From positions 27,250,106-27,314,105 of the forward strand of contig NC_034014.1 in NCBI RefSeq assembly GCF_000346465.2: a stretch of DNA of 64,000 bases, written 5' to 3'. The position numbers and the translations under genes were made by a program. Position 1 is the stretch's first letter; each line of letters begins with the position of its first letter. This DNA is from Prunus persica. Taxonomy: Eukaryota; Streptophyta; Magnoliopsida; Rosales; Rosaceae. Of this stretch, positions 43,402-56,056 are shown piece by piece. Below the pieces are notes generated by a model. It ran no database searches, was not told where the DNA came from, and saw only the letters and a list, made by a program, of their open reading frames with translations.

Positions 43402-46400
43402 ATGGCTTCCACCGAGGGTATAGTACCAATAACCAGGGCTTTTCTGGCTTCCTATTACGACACATACCAATTCTCCCCTCTCTCAAACGACGTCGCTCGC
43501 CTTTCCTCTGAGATTCGCTCTTTCACCGCCGATTTGCTTAACAGCTCTCCGGCTGCTGAAGGTCCTTAATTTCTAAACCCTCTAATCTTATTTTTGTTAA
43601 AGTGATCATCTTCTTCTTTTTTTTGCTTGTTATTGCATATTGTTTATTGAATGAGTCAATGAGTGTGATTTGTAGGCGAGGAGAGATTATTAGTGAGTGA
43701 GTTAGAGAGTGAACCGCCCCATAAAGTTGACGAGAACATGTGGAAGAATCGAGAACACATGGAGGAGATACTGTATTTACTTGAAAAGCCTCATTGGCCT
43801 CGATCGGTAAGCTAACCTAAGTTAATCTATGCTGTTGTTGCTTCTGAAAGATCCTACCTTTTTTTTAATTTATAATTCTTGCTTCTCTGGGCACAGCTTC
43901 AACAGCAGTTAAGTCCTGATGATGCTGAACTTGCTACTATTATCGATCGTCTCCACCAAAAGTTTCAAACCAGTTTGAAGACATTGGAGTCTTTCCAAGC
44001 TAAAAATTCTGAACGTGTCTTCAACACAGGTTCGTTGACTCTCACTTGCCCATGTTGCGTTTCAATGACTTATTCAAAACTCTGCTTTGCTCATAATGGA
44101 ATGTGGGATTCTGCCTGCAGTTATGACTTACATTCCCCAAGATTTTCGGGGAAAGCTCATCAGACAACAGAGGGAACGTTCAGAGAGGAATAAGCAAGCA
44201 GAGGTTGATGCTTTGGTTAGTTCTGGAGCATCTATACGTGATCGTTATGCTCTCTTGTGGAAACAACAGATGGAGAGGTGAGCCTAATTACTTTTCGCTT
44301 GCCCAATTCGGTTAAAAGCAGCATGTCCTCCACCTTACGTTTTATTTGCTCATCACTCTTCCAGGAGGAGACTTTTAGCTCAGCTTGGTTCTGCTACTGG
44401 TGTCTACAAAACCCTTGTCAAGTACTTGGTTGGGGTTCCACAGGTATGTTCCTCTGCGCATTTGCCTGCCATTTTTTTTGGCTGGGTTGACCTACCACCC
44501 CATATGCTTGTTTGGGTCTTTATATTCACTCCTACCTCTTAACTTGATATGCTGTTCTCCTTCTAACATTCCTTTTATAGTTTTCTCATTTTGCCTAATG
44601 TGTTTATCTAGTTGGAGGGTGGTTATTTGATGTTGTTTTGATAAATTATTATTTTTAGATATATTTCAAAATTATGATTTACTTATTCCATTTTTGAGAC
44701 TGTGATAAGTGGTAACTGTTCCTGCACACTTCCTTTTGGGTGCAGGTTCTACTAGATTTTATTCGCCAAATAAATGATGATGATGGGTAAGTTCTTTTGT
44801 GGGAGTAGTGTAATTTCGCTGCCTATAATAATTTAATGTCTCGTTGTATCCTTCATTAACAGGCCCATGGAAGAACAACGACAACGTTATGGACCACCTT
44901 TATATAGACTTACAACTATGGTGCTTCTTATAAGAGTCTTTATTTCACTGTCTTGGGGGCGTTTTGAGACTAGAAAATTGTGAGAATTCTTGCAATCTTT
45001 TTATCTTTGGTTGTTTTGTTCAAAATGTATTTCTATTTATCTTCTCACTGACGCTTTCTTTGGTTTCCCTTTTTTCCCCCAAATTTGCATCAACACTTAT
45101 TTGTTGTATGAATTGAGCAGAAAGAAAGAAGAGGTAGCTGTATTGGAACAAGCTGCTGATGTCTACACCACTGAGTTTGAAAGGTTTATAACGTTTATCA
45201 GGTATTACTCCTATTTCTGTTTGCAATTGGGTAACTTTAAGTCGTATGTCATCTTGATGATAACGATTTTTATCACTTTCATTATAATAACTACTATCAT
45301 ATTAGTTTTGACGTTTCAATTTACATACCCCTTCCTTTTGCTAGGGGTTTGATTTGACTATCCTTTTGATCCCATAAAAATGTGTAGAAGTAAAATTTTA
45401 CAAATTCTGGTAGCTTTCTTGTGCATATGCATGATATAATACATACACACTTAAAACGCCAAAATAAATCTGTGTTGTCTTGCTGAGCTGCAAGCATGTC
45501 TTTCCTTTATCTTGCTGCTAGGCTGTGCTTATTCCTATATCAATTTATGTACGCATTTTTGTCAGCGAGGTCTTTGCAAATTCCCCCTTTTTTATCTCAG
45601 CAGAGGTTGCCGGTGCATTAGAAGGAAGGTCAGACGCCAGCTTTTCAAAAAATTTAACTTTACTTTTGTATTTTCATATCAAAACTTTTGTTAGTTTTTT
45701 TCTGTACAGGAATAATGATGATTACAAAGAGATAAGTGTTCCGGCTGGGAAAACTCATGAGGTTTGTTTACATATCTGCTTGTGAGACTCATTCTTTTTC
45801 CTTGTGGTTGAAGGCGATTTGTGCTCACATGCATGTGTGTGTGAATCTATTGATTCATTTCTAACAACTCTGGTTTAACAACTCAGCTAGGAATTAATGC
45901 AACTTCATTACTATTATAGGTTTCATTGTCTGTGGACGCGATAAATTCATACATTGCTTGGGATTTTTCGCTTGTGCAAGGGAAGATAAACTTGGTATTG
46001 TTTGTTAACCTTTATTGACCTTCTTTTCTTTTCTAATTACTATGTCTTTTTTCTTTGTATGTATGTAGAATATAATTGGCTACAGCTGTAATGTGCATGC
46101 TCCTGGCCTCATGATATTAATATATGTTCCAGTTGTTAAAATAGCTCGTATGCTTCTTTATGCAAAATTTATGACAATGTAAATCCCATATTGAGATTTA
46201 TGTTTGGTGGTCAGGATATTGGATTTAGTGTCGAGTATACAAATCCTTCTGGAGAAAAATCTGTAAGTTGAACTACGATGGTTCGGTTGTTAATTATACA
46301 ATGTGTACTTTATTCTCCTCCTTTTCAACCTTCTATTTTCCTTTGTTTTGTTTTTCCCTTTTGCTTTCTTATTCCTCTTTTTAACATAATTGTTTTCTTG

Positions 46401-47349
46401 CAATGACACTGGGGCATTGGTGATTATACCACAGCTCATTTTACCTTACCGACGCTTCGAGTCTGACCAAGTAAGTTTAGCATTTCTGGTTGTGTGTGGT
46501 GTTAGATTTGAAATTAAATCTCTTGACTTCTAAACTTGTAATCTTTTACAGGGAAACTTCTGCACATGCGAGGTTGGAAACTATAAACTGCTTTGGGACA
46601 ATTCATATTCAAGTTTCTTTAAGAAGGTGTGCAGACATGTTTGGGATCTCCTATTTTCGGTTTCTGTTTTTGTTTTACTACACCACTTTACTTGTCATAT
46701 CATGCTTGAAAACAAGTCGGCCTTTTGGGTTTTAGAGTTAAAATATAACGGTAATACAGAATTTCTTTTTATTTGCAAGTCAATGGAATTTCTCATTAAG
46801 AAGCATGCTATTTTCCTATTAGAAAAAAGACACCTTCCATGCTATTTTAAACTTCAGTTTGACGTTTGAGCCATTAAGTTGTGTTAGCTCACTTCTCATT
46901 GTCAGCAGAATTGGCCTTTTTGCATATATTCTGAGCATGTATTTTTCAGTAATTCCATGTCACTTGATATACTGGCTGCTATGTCTCCATCTTTAAAAAA
47001 GCAGCTTAAATAAGTCAGACGATGTTTGTCCTGATTCTACTTTATTATGATATGAACTAAGAGATCGAAAGCAAAATCTGACCTCTTCTCAATCTAACTA
47101 GACTTATTGTAGCTAGTAGCTAGCTACTCATATTCTGAAGGGTACTGTCATCTGACCTTTTTTCAATCTTTTTATGAACTGGTAACCTTTTCGGGCCTAC
47201 GTCTATTGTACTTTGTACACCCAATATTGGAATGTTCTTACATTTATATCTTATTGTTTGCTGGAATATAGGCGCTGCGCTACAAGGTAGATTGCATACC
47301 TCCAGTTGCTGAGCCAGTGGCACCCGCCGCAACTGAAGCTAAAGAATGA
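43402..47349 (+). CDS. Conserved plant protein with a C-terminal GOLD-like domain, function unknown
   Basis: The fifteen exons are 43402-43561, 43676-43806, 43897-44029, 44121-44277, 44365-44443, 44746-44786, 44863-44979, 45121-45201, 45566-45628, 45710-45761, 45920-45994, 46215-46262, 46435-46470, 46552-46626 and 47272-47349, giving 441 residues. Residues about 1-320 are mostly helical and highly conserved in plants from memory, including NTVMTYIPQDFRGKLIRQQR, LWKQQMERRRLLAQLGSATG and VYKTLVKYLVGVPQVLLDFI. The last 115 residues look like a beta-sandwich of the GOLD type: a VPAGKTHEVSLSV start, a SYIAWDFSLVQGKINLDIGF strand pair, and a GNYKLLWDNSYSSFFKK end. GOLD domains occur in Golgi/secretory trafficking and lipid-transfer proteins, which suggests a membrane-traffic role, but no signal peptide or transmembrane segment is seen. 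Activity is unknown. Confidence 0.9.
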
Positions 47350-47924
47350 GCTTCTTGGCAAATTGGAATATTTTATCTTCATGCCAGATAGATGCTGTCA
47401 GTAATTTCTGTTGCGTTAAATTGTATAATGTTATTCTTTTCTCTCTTTTTTTTTTCATACGTTGCATCTCCTGAGGTTGGACATCCAGATTGGCTTCTTT
47501 CATTATCAGGGCATGCGATTGATGGTACAGAATGTTGTATTATAGATCCTCTGTATATTATCTATTTACCTGACAATCAGTTATTGAAAATTTCAAGTCA
47601 TCAGCGACATTTCCATGATCATCCTCAAGTTTAATTAATGCAAAGTGGCTTGATTAGCATTTCTAACCAACGCGGAGTCCCGTTTCGGCACATAGAAATG
47701 AAGGGCTTGGGTACATGTAAGGAATCCAGCATTTGGCAATTGTGGAGCAACCAAAAACCCAAAAGGCCAGCGAACAATATTCCCAGCGAATATAGACATT
47801 GAGTGACTAAATACACGTTTAATTATTGCAAATTGTAAACAAGTTTAAAAGTCTAACAAAAGTACAGAAATCCAGTAGTTCAATAACAAGGCAAAAACCT
47901 ATGCTACAATCAACAAAGTACAGG
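47350..47924. other. Convergent intergenic region
   Basis: The 3' ends of the GOLD-like gene and FolD face each other here. Nothing else is recognisable. Confidence 0.45.
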
Positions 47925-50191
47925 TTAAGTGAAGGCATAAACTCGCTTTGCTGAATCAAGAGTGTTTGATAGGAGCATGGCAATTGTCATGGGTCCAACT
48001 CCTCCGGGCACTGGGGTGATGGCTGATGCCACCCGCACTGCTTCTTCATAGCAAACATCCCCTGTGAGGCGGTAACCATGCTCCGAGCTGGGGTCCTGCC
48101 AGTACAGTACATACATATATATATATATATATGTGATTTAAAAGTAAAATGAAAGAATACAGCACAGTTATGTGACTACTTAATGCCATCGTTTTGTCAA
48201 ATTGCCAAATTCAAAATGTTAATCAAAGGAGTCCAGTGTTTACCTCAACTGGATTAGTTCCAACATCGATAACAACTGCTCCGGGCTTTAGCCAATTTCC
48301 ACGGACCAGATTCGGCACTCCTGCTGCCGTGACCACAATGTCAGCTTCACAGGTGATAAGTTCTGGGTTCTTTGTGAAGGCATGTACAATGCTGACTGTT
48401 GCATGGTGCCTCTGCACAACAATTTGAAGAAAACTATGCTTGTACATTAGCATGTATGGATTGATTTTATTATTATGTCATTTTTGAAAAATAATATAAT
48501 ATTACCTGCAACAGCAATGATGTGGGCAATCCAACAATGTTACTTCTCCCAATCACAGTAGCTTTCCTCCCCGCTATTTCCACACCAGACCTGAGCAACA
48601 TCTCAATGCAACCCTTGGGAGTGCAGGGAATGAACAAAGGCTCCCTTCCTCTCATGGCAAGATTTCCCATATTAAGTGGATGGAAGCCATCCACATCTTT
48701 CTCTGGTCTCAGCACATCCAAAACTTTTCCCTCATCCAAATGCTGTCCCAGACAGTTTGTTGTAAGTCATCCATACAACAGCAGCAAGTTCTGACATGTA
48801 ATGAATCAAAACCTCAGCTATTTAGTTGCCACACAGGTGATCTAAGAGAAATTTCTATCCACTAGAGTGTTTCATGGCTTAGGTCTCTCAGGTCTTGGGT
48901 TTGTGGTGGGGGTGTTCTTACCAATTCAACTGTGTCGGTTTGCAATCTCACAAGCCTGAAAACAAAACTATGGGCCAGCAAACCTAAAGTCACCCGAACT
49001 ATGAGATTGTTGGACTAACACAATCCAGATACCGTTTTGCCCAAAATGGGCAGAGATTTTTAAGGAAACAATTCCAAATCGAAATGTGCAGCAGGAAAAT
49101 TCCAATTTAAAACCCTAATCACATGGATCTTTAGACAAAAAAGTTCAGGAAGCTTCCAGTTTGTGGGTGCTTATGGGAGAAATTCAAGTTAAGGAAGATT
49201 TTTAAAATAGGGGCATTCCCTTGAGTGAGGTTGATTCAGTTAAAGTGAGTACTACCAAGTATATAAATTTGTTTCATCATTCTTAACTAAATGATATCTG
49301 TAGTTGATCAACTGTCTTTAAGGATCAAAGCATTTTGAAAATACAATTGTATAACTTCAATTCTAATCTAGTTCTATTTGCATCCTGCACTTTCAGAACA
49401 GCATATGCATACAATTAAAGGTAAAAAAAAAAAAAAAAGTATTGGCACAGATTAAGAAATTACTTGTGGTAGAGGAAGTTGGACGAGAATACCGTGAACA
49501 GAGGGATCCCCATCAAAACTAGACAAAGCGCCAAGAAGTTGATCTTTTGTGCAATCTTCAGGCAGCTGAGCAACCATGGACTTAATCCCAACTTCTGCAC
49601 AAGCCATCATCTTGTTACGGACATAAGTCTGAGAGTCCCTTCTATAACCCACCACAATCACCGCCAACCCAGGCACCATTCCAATGCCCTCTTTCATCCT
49701 CCTCACCTCACTGCCTATTCTTGTCTTAATTTCATCCGCAATAAACTTCCCATCAATAACAGTAGCTGTCTGCTCGTTAGCTGTGGTGGTGAGCCAAAAT
49801 GAATACTTTAACGCAAATCAAATTGTTAAAAACTGGGTTTCGCTCACACCATCCAATACCACTTAATTTACACAGAACAAAGATTTGAACTTTTAATACT
49901 TAAGACCATAAGAAAGCAAATCAAAAGCAGAAAAAACAGAGTAAAGCTAAGCAGCAGAGATGGGCAAGCAGGAAACTTACAGGAACTTATAGGGGAAGAG
50001 AAACAAGAGTGTGCAGGGCAGGGAGCCCAATCATCAGGTATGTCTAGAGAGACAAGAGGAGGAGAGATTACAATTGGGCGGCCATCGTCGTTTCTTAAGG
50101 TGTTATGGGCGCTTCTGCAGCAGCCTCTGCTTCCTGATGGAACTCTCAATCTCAGTCCATTCCGCCATGGCAATGCCACTCTCGGAATCAT
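47925..50191 (-). CDS. FOLD1: Bifunctional 5,10-methylene-THF dehydrogenase/cyclohydrolase (FolD), probably mitochondrial
   Basis: The enzyme interconverts 5,10-methylene-, 5,10-methenyl- and 10-formyl-tetrahydrofolate with NADP in one-carbon metabolism. The exons are 50191-49981, 49780-49464, 48742-48506, 48411-48244 and 48095-47925, giving 367 residues. Catalytic and binding motifs are present: [12 protein letters not shown] (the YxxxK catalytic pair), [47 protein letters not shown] (NADP fold) and [12 protein letters not shown]. Exon 1 is Arg/Ser/Pro-rich ([20 protein letters not shown]) and looks like an organelle presequence. The [15 protein letters not shown] region resembles Arabidopsis FolD1 (mitochondrial, At2g38660) from memory. 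Exon 1 is the least certain part: its phase fits and it has a GTAAGT donor, but the sequence is poorly conserved. Confidence 0.93.
48115..48132. repeat. (AT)n microsatellite in FolD intron 4
   Basis: About nine AT units just upstream (on the gene strand) of the last exon. Confidence 0.85.
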
Positions 50192-53123
50192 TTTATTACG
50201 CTAACGCTACTGCTTCGGCCGTCCCTTGCCCCTCTTGCTTCTATTTCATTTGCGTCTTTCTCCTCTCGACCCTTTACATCACAACATTACTTATCTACAG
50301 AAAACAGAGGGCCCAATTCACTTCCAGGTGAAACCATAAGGCCCCAATCAAACACCAGGTAAACTATCTCCTGCACAAAAAGCCCATGCCCTACAGTTTG
50401 GATGGGATTTAGCCCAGCTCATTAGTCCATCTACGAAGCCCGACATTCCTAACAGCTGGGTTGGGTATACTCTGTTTCTAGGCTCAACCTGCCTGAGGAT
50501 AGGCCCATTTGGCCTGCCCCCTTCCTTTTGTATTTTTCCCGACGATCGTCTTCCTTCAAAATATTTCCTCATTCTTGTCGTGTGGACAAAAGGGCTCCAC
50601 ATGTTCGTCTATGAGTGCTCGATGAGCACTAACACGAACATATGAAGCCTGCCACAAGAATATGAACAAACATTAATGCTTTGCATGCTGGAATTCATTG
50701 CATCATTAAAGAATATGAAGCCCGATATAATGTATCTTTTCCCCTAATGATGTAATGGAGTGTCAAAATATTTGTCAGGAAGGAAAAGTTGAAATGAATT
50801 TATGAACATACGATATGAGATGGCTTGTTTTAACATGCCCAATAATTTTCTCCCCAAGCACACGAGGAAGAAAGAAAGAAAGAAAAAAGACAAAGACAAA
50901 AATGGAAGAAGAAAAAAGGAACAAAAAAACAACAATAGAACAGTGTGTGTGCATGGGTCGACAGTGAGAATCTCCATTGAGGGAAACATTAGAGATATTC
51001 TTGTGGAATCACTCGCATGTAATTTTCCTCTCTTTCAATTAATTGAAGCCAAAAAAAAAAAAAAAGGTGTGTATCATAATTTGCATGGATCAGTATGCCC
51101 ACATCACAAATCAAATCAAATCAAATCGAAAATTTTATAATAAAAAAAATCTGAAATTTCGATTTGGATTGGGTGGGCATGCATGATTGTGTGCTGTTCT
51201 AGATGAATTATGAACATTTGCTAAGACGAAGAGCAGCAAGTTTTGGCCTATGCTGTCAGCCCCTTCCTAAATTTGATTTTAAATTTTTAAATGGATGCAT
51301 TTGTTGTGTTGTTAAGCCTCGAATGTTTGGTACAACTTGGTGCGTCTTTTTCCTATCAAATGCAGATTATCGCTTCTGCATCAATATTTTTTAACGCAAT
51401 GTGCATGCATTCTTCTATGCTCAAGTTCAATTGCATGTGACCTGCCTCAATTTTGATCAATCGCTTTAACATGACAATAAGACATATCGACACCGTCCCC
51501 TCTCACGATACTTAACAACGTTACACGTGTATATATGTGTATGTGTACGCACACGTATGATGGTTGGATTATGAGTGCAAACGAGTGGAAATGCTTGTAC
51601 GTTGAGTAGTGATGTATGGGATTCAAGTGCATGTGCTATTAGTTTGAATAAGCAATGTACTCGTCCAATGATGTGATTATAATGTACTGAATCGCGGAAG
51701 AAAAATTGCTAATAAAATTTACCTAAATCGACATGGGTTTGCTGAAAGAATTCCATTTTGACGGCCTACTACATGGTTCAAAGTTGGAATGAAAAGTCGT
51801 AGGTCATCAACAATGGTGAGTTTTATCCAAAATGTGTCTTTTCAATATTGCCAAGAATGCTTATTGGGTAATTATTATTGGAATCAGCAGCTGAGTGAGA
51901 TGTTTGATGTGGTTATAAATTACAGCGTTCATACACCAAAAGCTGAATGCATCAAAGTCTACACTGTGGGGTAGATTTTAGGGCACATCACATGTTACCT
52001 CCAACAAAAGGTTTTTGTTGTCATCTTTGCAATTATGTACACAAATCAAATCAGAATGAAAAAATTACTACCTTAATTTCACTCCTTTATGATTAAAGTT
52101 TTGAGTTTAGTGACATCAAGTTGGACTTGGATAAATAGGAATTTGGAATTGGAGAAAGAGTTTTATGCAACGGGGATAATACTTTTTGCTATTCCCAATT
52201 AATAACGCAATGACACGTGAGATAACTTTTATAAGTGTCATTATGTGTTATTAGTTGATGATAACAAAACAGTACTATCTCCGTTACAAGTAAGTTTTGC
52301 TGCTAGAATTGAGTTTGGAACCTTGTGTGCAGAACAATGTTGCTATATTTGAAAATTCAAACAGAACAAAAATCAAATAAGACCAAAAATCATCAAAGCA
52401 TGTGAGAATGGAATTACCAAATGGACCCAAATTACCCAGATGGAATTCTGCCCTACCTCTCTGTCTTTTACCCTAATGTATTATGCCATGTCATTCTCAT
52501 GACTGTCATACGTACATTCACAAAAAAATAAATTATGTACTAAAAATCTTTGTACAAATAGCACTTTCAAGATTTCGATTCTTTAGTTACTGCTGCTTGT
52601 TTTGATATCTTCCAAATTTTCAAAATTATATATGAATAATAATAATCAAATTATGGAAAAAAAAAAAACGTTGCGAATAATATTCAGAATGGTACTGGGA
52701 AGAACCCACATTAGGTTAGGGTTGAATGATGCTGAGGGGGGGCCCAGAGTCTCAAAGTGCCGTACTGTCATACTGTCACAGAACAATATTATTACATTTT
52801 TCTGTGCTGATATGATATGAAAGGAAAAGAAGCTAAAGAAACAAACAAGAACAGAAACTTAGATAATGAGACATGCATGGCGATGGTGGTGCTGTAAAAA
52901 GAAAAAAACAAGAAAAAGGTGAAAAGGGAAAGTGAAAAAACAAAAAAAAAAAGGGCTGAGCAATGGAAATTCAGAAAGTGGTCGAGAGATCTTGGCATTT
53001 CAAAAATTCAACTGACTCTGTGTTTGGTTCTGCAATAGGGGTGGGTGGTGATGCGTCTCTTTTTCACGTGTTGAAGTTTGCGATTCAATGGCTTTGTCAG
53101 TCAGAATTCAGAGAGAGAAAAAG

Positions 53124-53126
<3 letters not shown>

Positions 53127-53168
<42 letters not shown>
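53127..53168. repeat. (GA)n microsatellite
   Basis: An uninterrupted GA run of about 21 units, followed about 110 bp later by a (TC)n run (53271-53290) that could pair with it as an inverted repeat. Confidence 0.95.
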
Positions 53169-53172
<4 letters not shown>

Positions 53173-54684
53173 CGGTCCAAAAGACGAATAACTTTTTACA
53201 TGCACACCATAAAATCCACTTCACTGCTTCCATCTGTTAGAAAATTACAGTAAAGTAGGTTTAATCTTTTTCTCTCTCTCTCTCTCTCTTTATATATTTT
53301 AGTTCAAACAAGTCAGCCTACTTTTTGGTAGTATAACGTGCTGCTTTTTGTTCATTTCTGTTTTGGTTTCTCTCTCTCTCTTCCAGTTCTCAAAAAAACT
53401 TTGTTAAGTCTAAAGGTAGAAGATCTGCCATCAACGAATTCACTCAAATTATAACATGTATATTACTTAGTCGGTAATGCTAAACTCGTAACACCATGCG
53501 ATAAAATGTTAGCATATCGTGTGAGTTTAACGTACAACTCCTATCTAATTAGACAAGTGACTGTCTGTGCATGGGATGGGAGAATCAAACAAGGACAAAG
53601 TTACTGCTAATTAAGCTTGGTCAAACTAAGTAAAAAAGTAAAAAAGTAAAAAGTAAAAAAGATATAAATATATAGAAGAGGAGAAGAGATACTATACAAT
53701 AAAATAAGAGCAAGAGGAAAAAGTTGATGTGGAAAATGCAGTTGAAAGCAAAATGTCAAACACTAGGCTTCAATTTCCATGAACTGAGGTTTGACAGCTA
53801 CTTCTCTTCGTGGCTCGGTCACGAGGAGGAGCCTCCAATATTTTTTATTATTATTGAGATCTGCCTTTCTATATTAATTACCTCAAACCCTAGTAGTAGA
53901 ACAGTTGGGAGGAAGGGCCTAAATGTAAAAATATTTAGACTAATTGTAATTTATATGATTTAATCAAGCTAGTTTACAATATCAACGCAGCAATTTTCCT
54001 TGCTGTTAACGAAGCAGCAATACAAAAATATTACTTTTAGGCCCCCGGCCTTGGAATGAGCATGACATGTTTTACTTGGTAATCTAATCTCTAAATCTAA
54101 TTAGAGAGTAATTAATTGACTAGGGTAGCAACGTTTTCCCATGCGAATATTGAAATGTCAAACACACTGGTGCTGGAATTACGCGTCCTTTTCTTGAACC
54201 AAAAAGTAAATTCCAAATCAGATTAACGATTTAATTAAGTTGTACTGTATCGTAATTAATTAAACAAGACAGTGCCTGATCAGACATTTTCCATCCGGCG
54301 GAAGGAACGACAACAACAAATGTATGTCACAATTATGTCTTTATGTTTTTATATTGCCACTTATGAAATGAACCTTGTAACACTTTCATTACTGTGAACT
54401 TTGTAAACCATTTTGTCACCAAGAAATTTGGCAACATGCAAATGTACGATGGTTGTCTTGTCTCTCCAGTTTGTCATGACTCATCGTGACGTGGCAAAAT
54501 ATATATAGCAAATCTCTTTTCTTTTTTTTTTTTTTTTTAAATTTTATAAATAATAATAATAATTTTAATGGCGGGTCTTTCTTCTTTTTTCCTGTAAAGT
54601 TCATGTTCAATGATTAATTAGCTTAATCACATGATTCACATAAATAATATGTTTAAGAAATTTCTGTATCATGGCTAGCTAGGG

Positions 54685-54787
54685 TTTATAAGGTAAGTTA
54701 GTATCAAATCTGTTTATAAGGTAAGTCAGTATCAAATCTGTTTATAAGGCAAGTTAGTATCAAATTTGTTTACAAGGTAAGTTAGTG
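54685..54787. repeat. 28-bp tandem repeat, about 3.6 copies
   Basis: Copies begin TTTATAAGGTAAGTTAGT and continue ATCAAATCTG. They lie at 54685-54712, 54713-54740, 54741-54768 and a partial copy at 54769-54787. They differ at only a few positions, so the expansion is relatively recent. Confidence 0.9.
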
Positions 54788-55045
54788 TTTTTGGAAAGGT
54801 TAAAAGCGCTTTTGATAGCATTTAGCAAAAAAGTTTAGAAGCACTTATAGGTCATATAAGAGCTTTTTTTTATAAGCACATGTTGTGTGATTCTTTAAGA
54901 AGCACTCTCAAATACTTTTCCAAGAAGACTATGATTTTTTTAATGAAAATTTAAGATTTTTATAATAAAAGTCCTTTTATTAGAAATGCTTATGAACAAA
55001 AATACTTTACAGAGAAGCAGTCCCAAACAAGCCTGTAATTTTAGG
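54788..55045. mobile_element. Possible degraded MITE remnant
   Basis: The segment has GCGCTTTTGATAGCA-type and AGAAGCACTTATAGG motifs at the left, and ends AGAAGCAGTCCCAAACAAGC. Such 'agaagca...cccaaaca' sequences are familiar from dispersed plant MITEs. Inverted ends are weak here, so the call rests on resemblance only. Confidence 0.3.
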
Positions 55046-55884
55046 CTCAATTGTGATTGAAAGTTCGACCAAATTTAAGAGTGGTTGCTGTTGCAGACCC
55101 TGCAGTGGCAGTGCCCAAAATTGGTAAAAATTTGAGGTGATAATTTCATGGAAACTAAATGCTCTCATAAAGTTGATGAAAGAAAAGGGTTGACACGTTT
55201 AATTTGTGGCAGGTGGATAATTAAATGAAGATATTAAATAAGGTAATTAGATTAACTTGCAGCGCTAGGGTTTTTGTCTTGTGATTGTGCCCAGTAACAA
55301 TAAGGTTGAAGAACTCTCCCAGAGACATCAATGCACATCATAGTAATGGTCGTTCCCAAATCCGAACATGAATGAAAACGTCAAACACTTAAAGACGAAC
55401 CACACAGAAACTCCATTACTCCCAATCTCCCACTCAGAAGCCACAGCTAAGCCCACACCCTTAAATCTTTTTTGGACGAGAGCGTTATTCTAAACTATCC
55501 TAATGTATAGTCTCCGAGAGGAGGTTCGAACTCGGATACAAGGGAAACGACACTACCTATTTGCATTCTCATTTGTTTGTTTGTTTCCATCGCTAGCCTA
55601 GCTTTGTTTCCCATTAAACCATTAAATAAACCAAAGGCCAAGAAGAGTTTAAATTGAGTTTTCAAATTCATCCATCCATAAGCAGACGTTTAGCTAATCG
55701 CCAGCACGAGCAAAACCTCTCATCTGCAATTTTTATTTTTATTTTCTTCTCGGTTATGAAAAAACCCAGATGCATCCAAAAGACATAGCTACGGCGGACT
55801 TATATTAATTAAATCAGAAAACAGAGAATAATAAAGGGTAGCTTAATTTAGCACTTGGGAGCTCGTGTTGGGTTGAGACTTGAG

Positions 55885-55886
<2 letters not shown>

Positions 55887-55919
<33 letters not shown>
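55887..55919. repeat. (GA)n microsatellite near SCR leader
   Basis: About 16 GA units lying 247 bp upstream of the SCR ATG, followed by further GA-rich sequence to about 55940. It could bind GAGA-binding BPC proteins; that is inference. Confidence 0.9.
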
Positions 55920-55923
<4 letters not shown>

Positions 55924-56056
55924 GACTGAGAGAGAAGAAGGAATCCCAAAGCTGCTGTCCCAATCTTTACACCGTTATCTGTTTGGGATATTGCAACCCC
56001 CCATCTTCTTCCTTTGCATTTCTGCTGAGCTGAGATCCCATTTCATTATTTCTTCT

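Larger units (their letters stand above)
50192..56056. other. Long gene-free region upstream of SCARECROW
   Basis: About 5.9 kb without a supportable gene; open frames are short and lack family resemblance. It contains (GA)n runs at 53127-53168 and 55887-55919, pyrimidine runs at 53271-53290, a 28-bp tandem array at 54685-54787, and possible degraded transposon remnants around 54790-55045. It should include the FolD promoter at the left and the SCR promoter at the right. Confidence 0.5.

Noticed and set aside
50348..50602. An 84-codon minus-strand frame suggesting a retroelement fragment
   Set aside because: I could not recognise any reverse transcriptase, integrase or gag motif, nor LTR ends, so there is no basis for a call.
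53127..53290. Hairpin RNA formed by the (GA)n and (TC)n runs
   Set aside because: The runs can pair in principle, but simple repeats pair promiscuously and nothing shows the region is transcribed.
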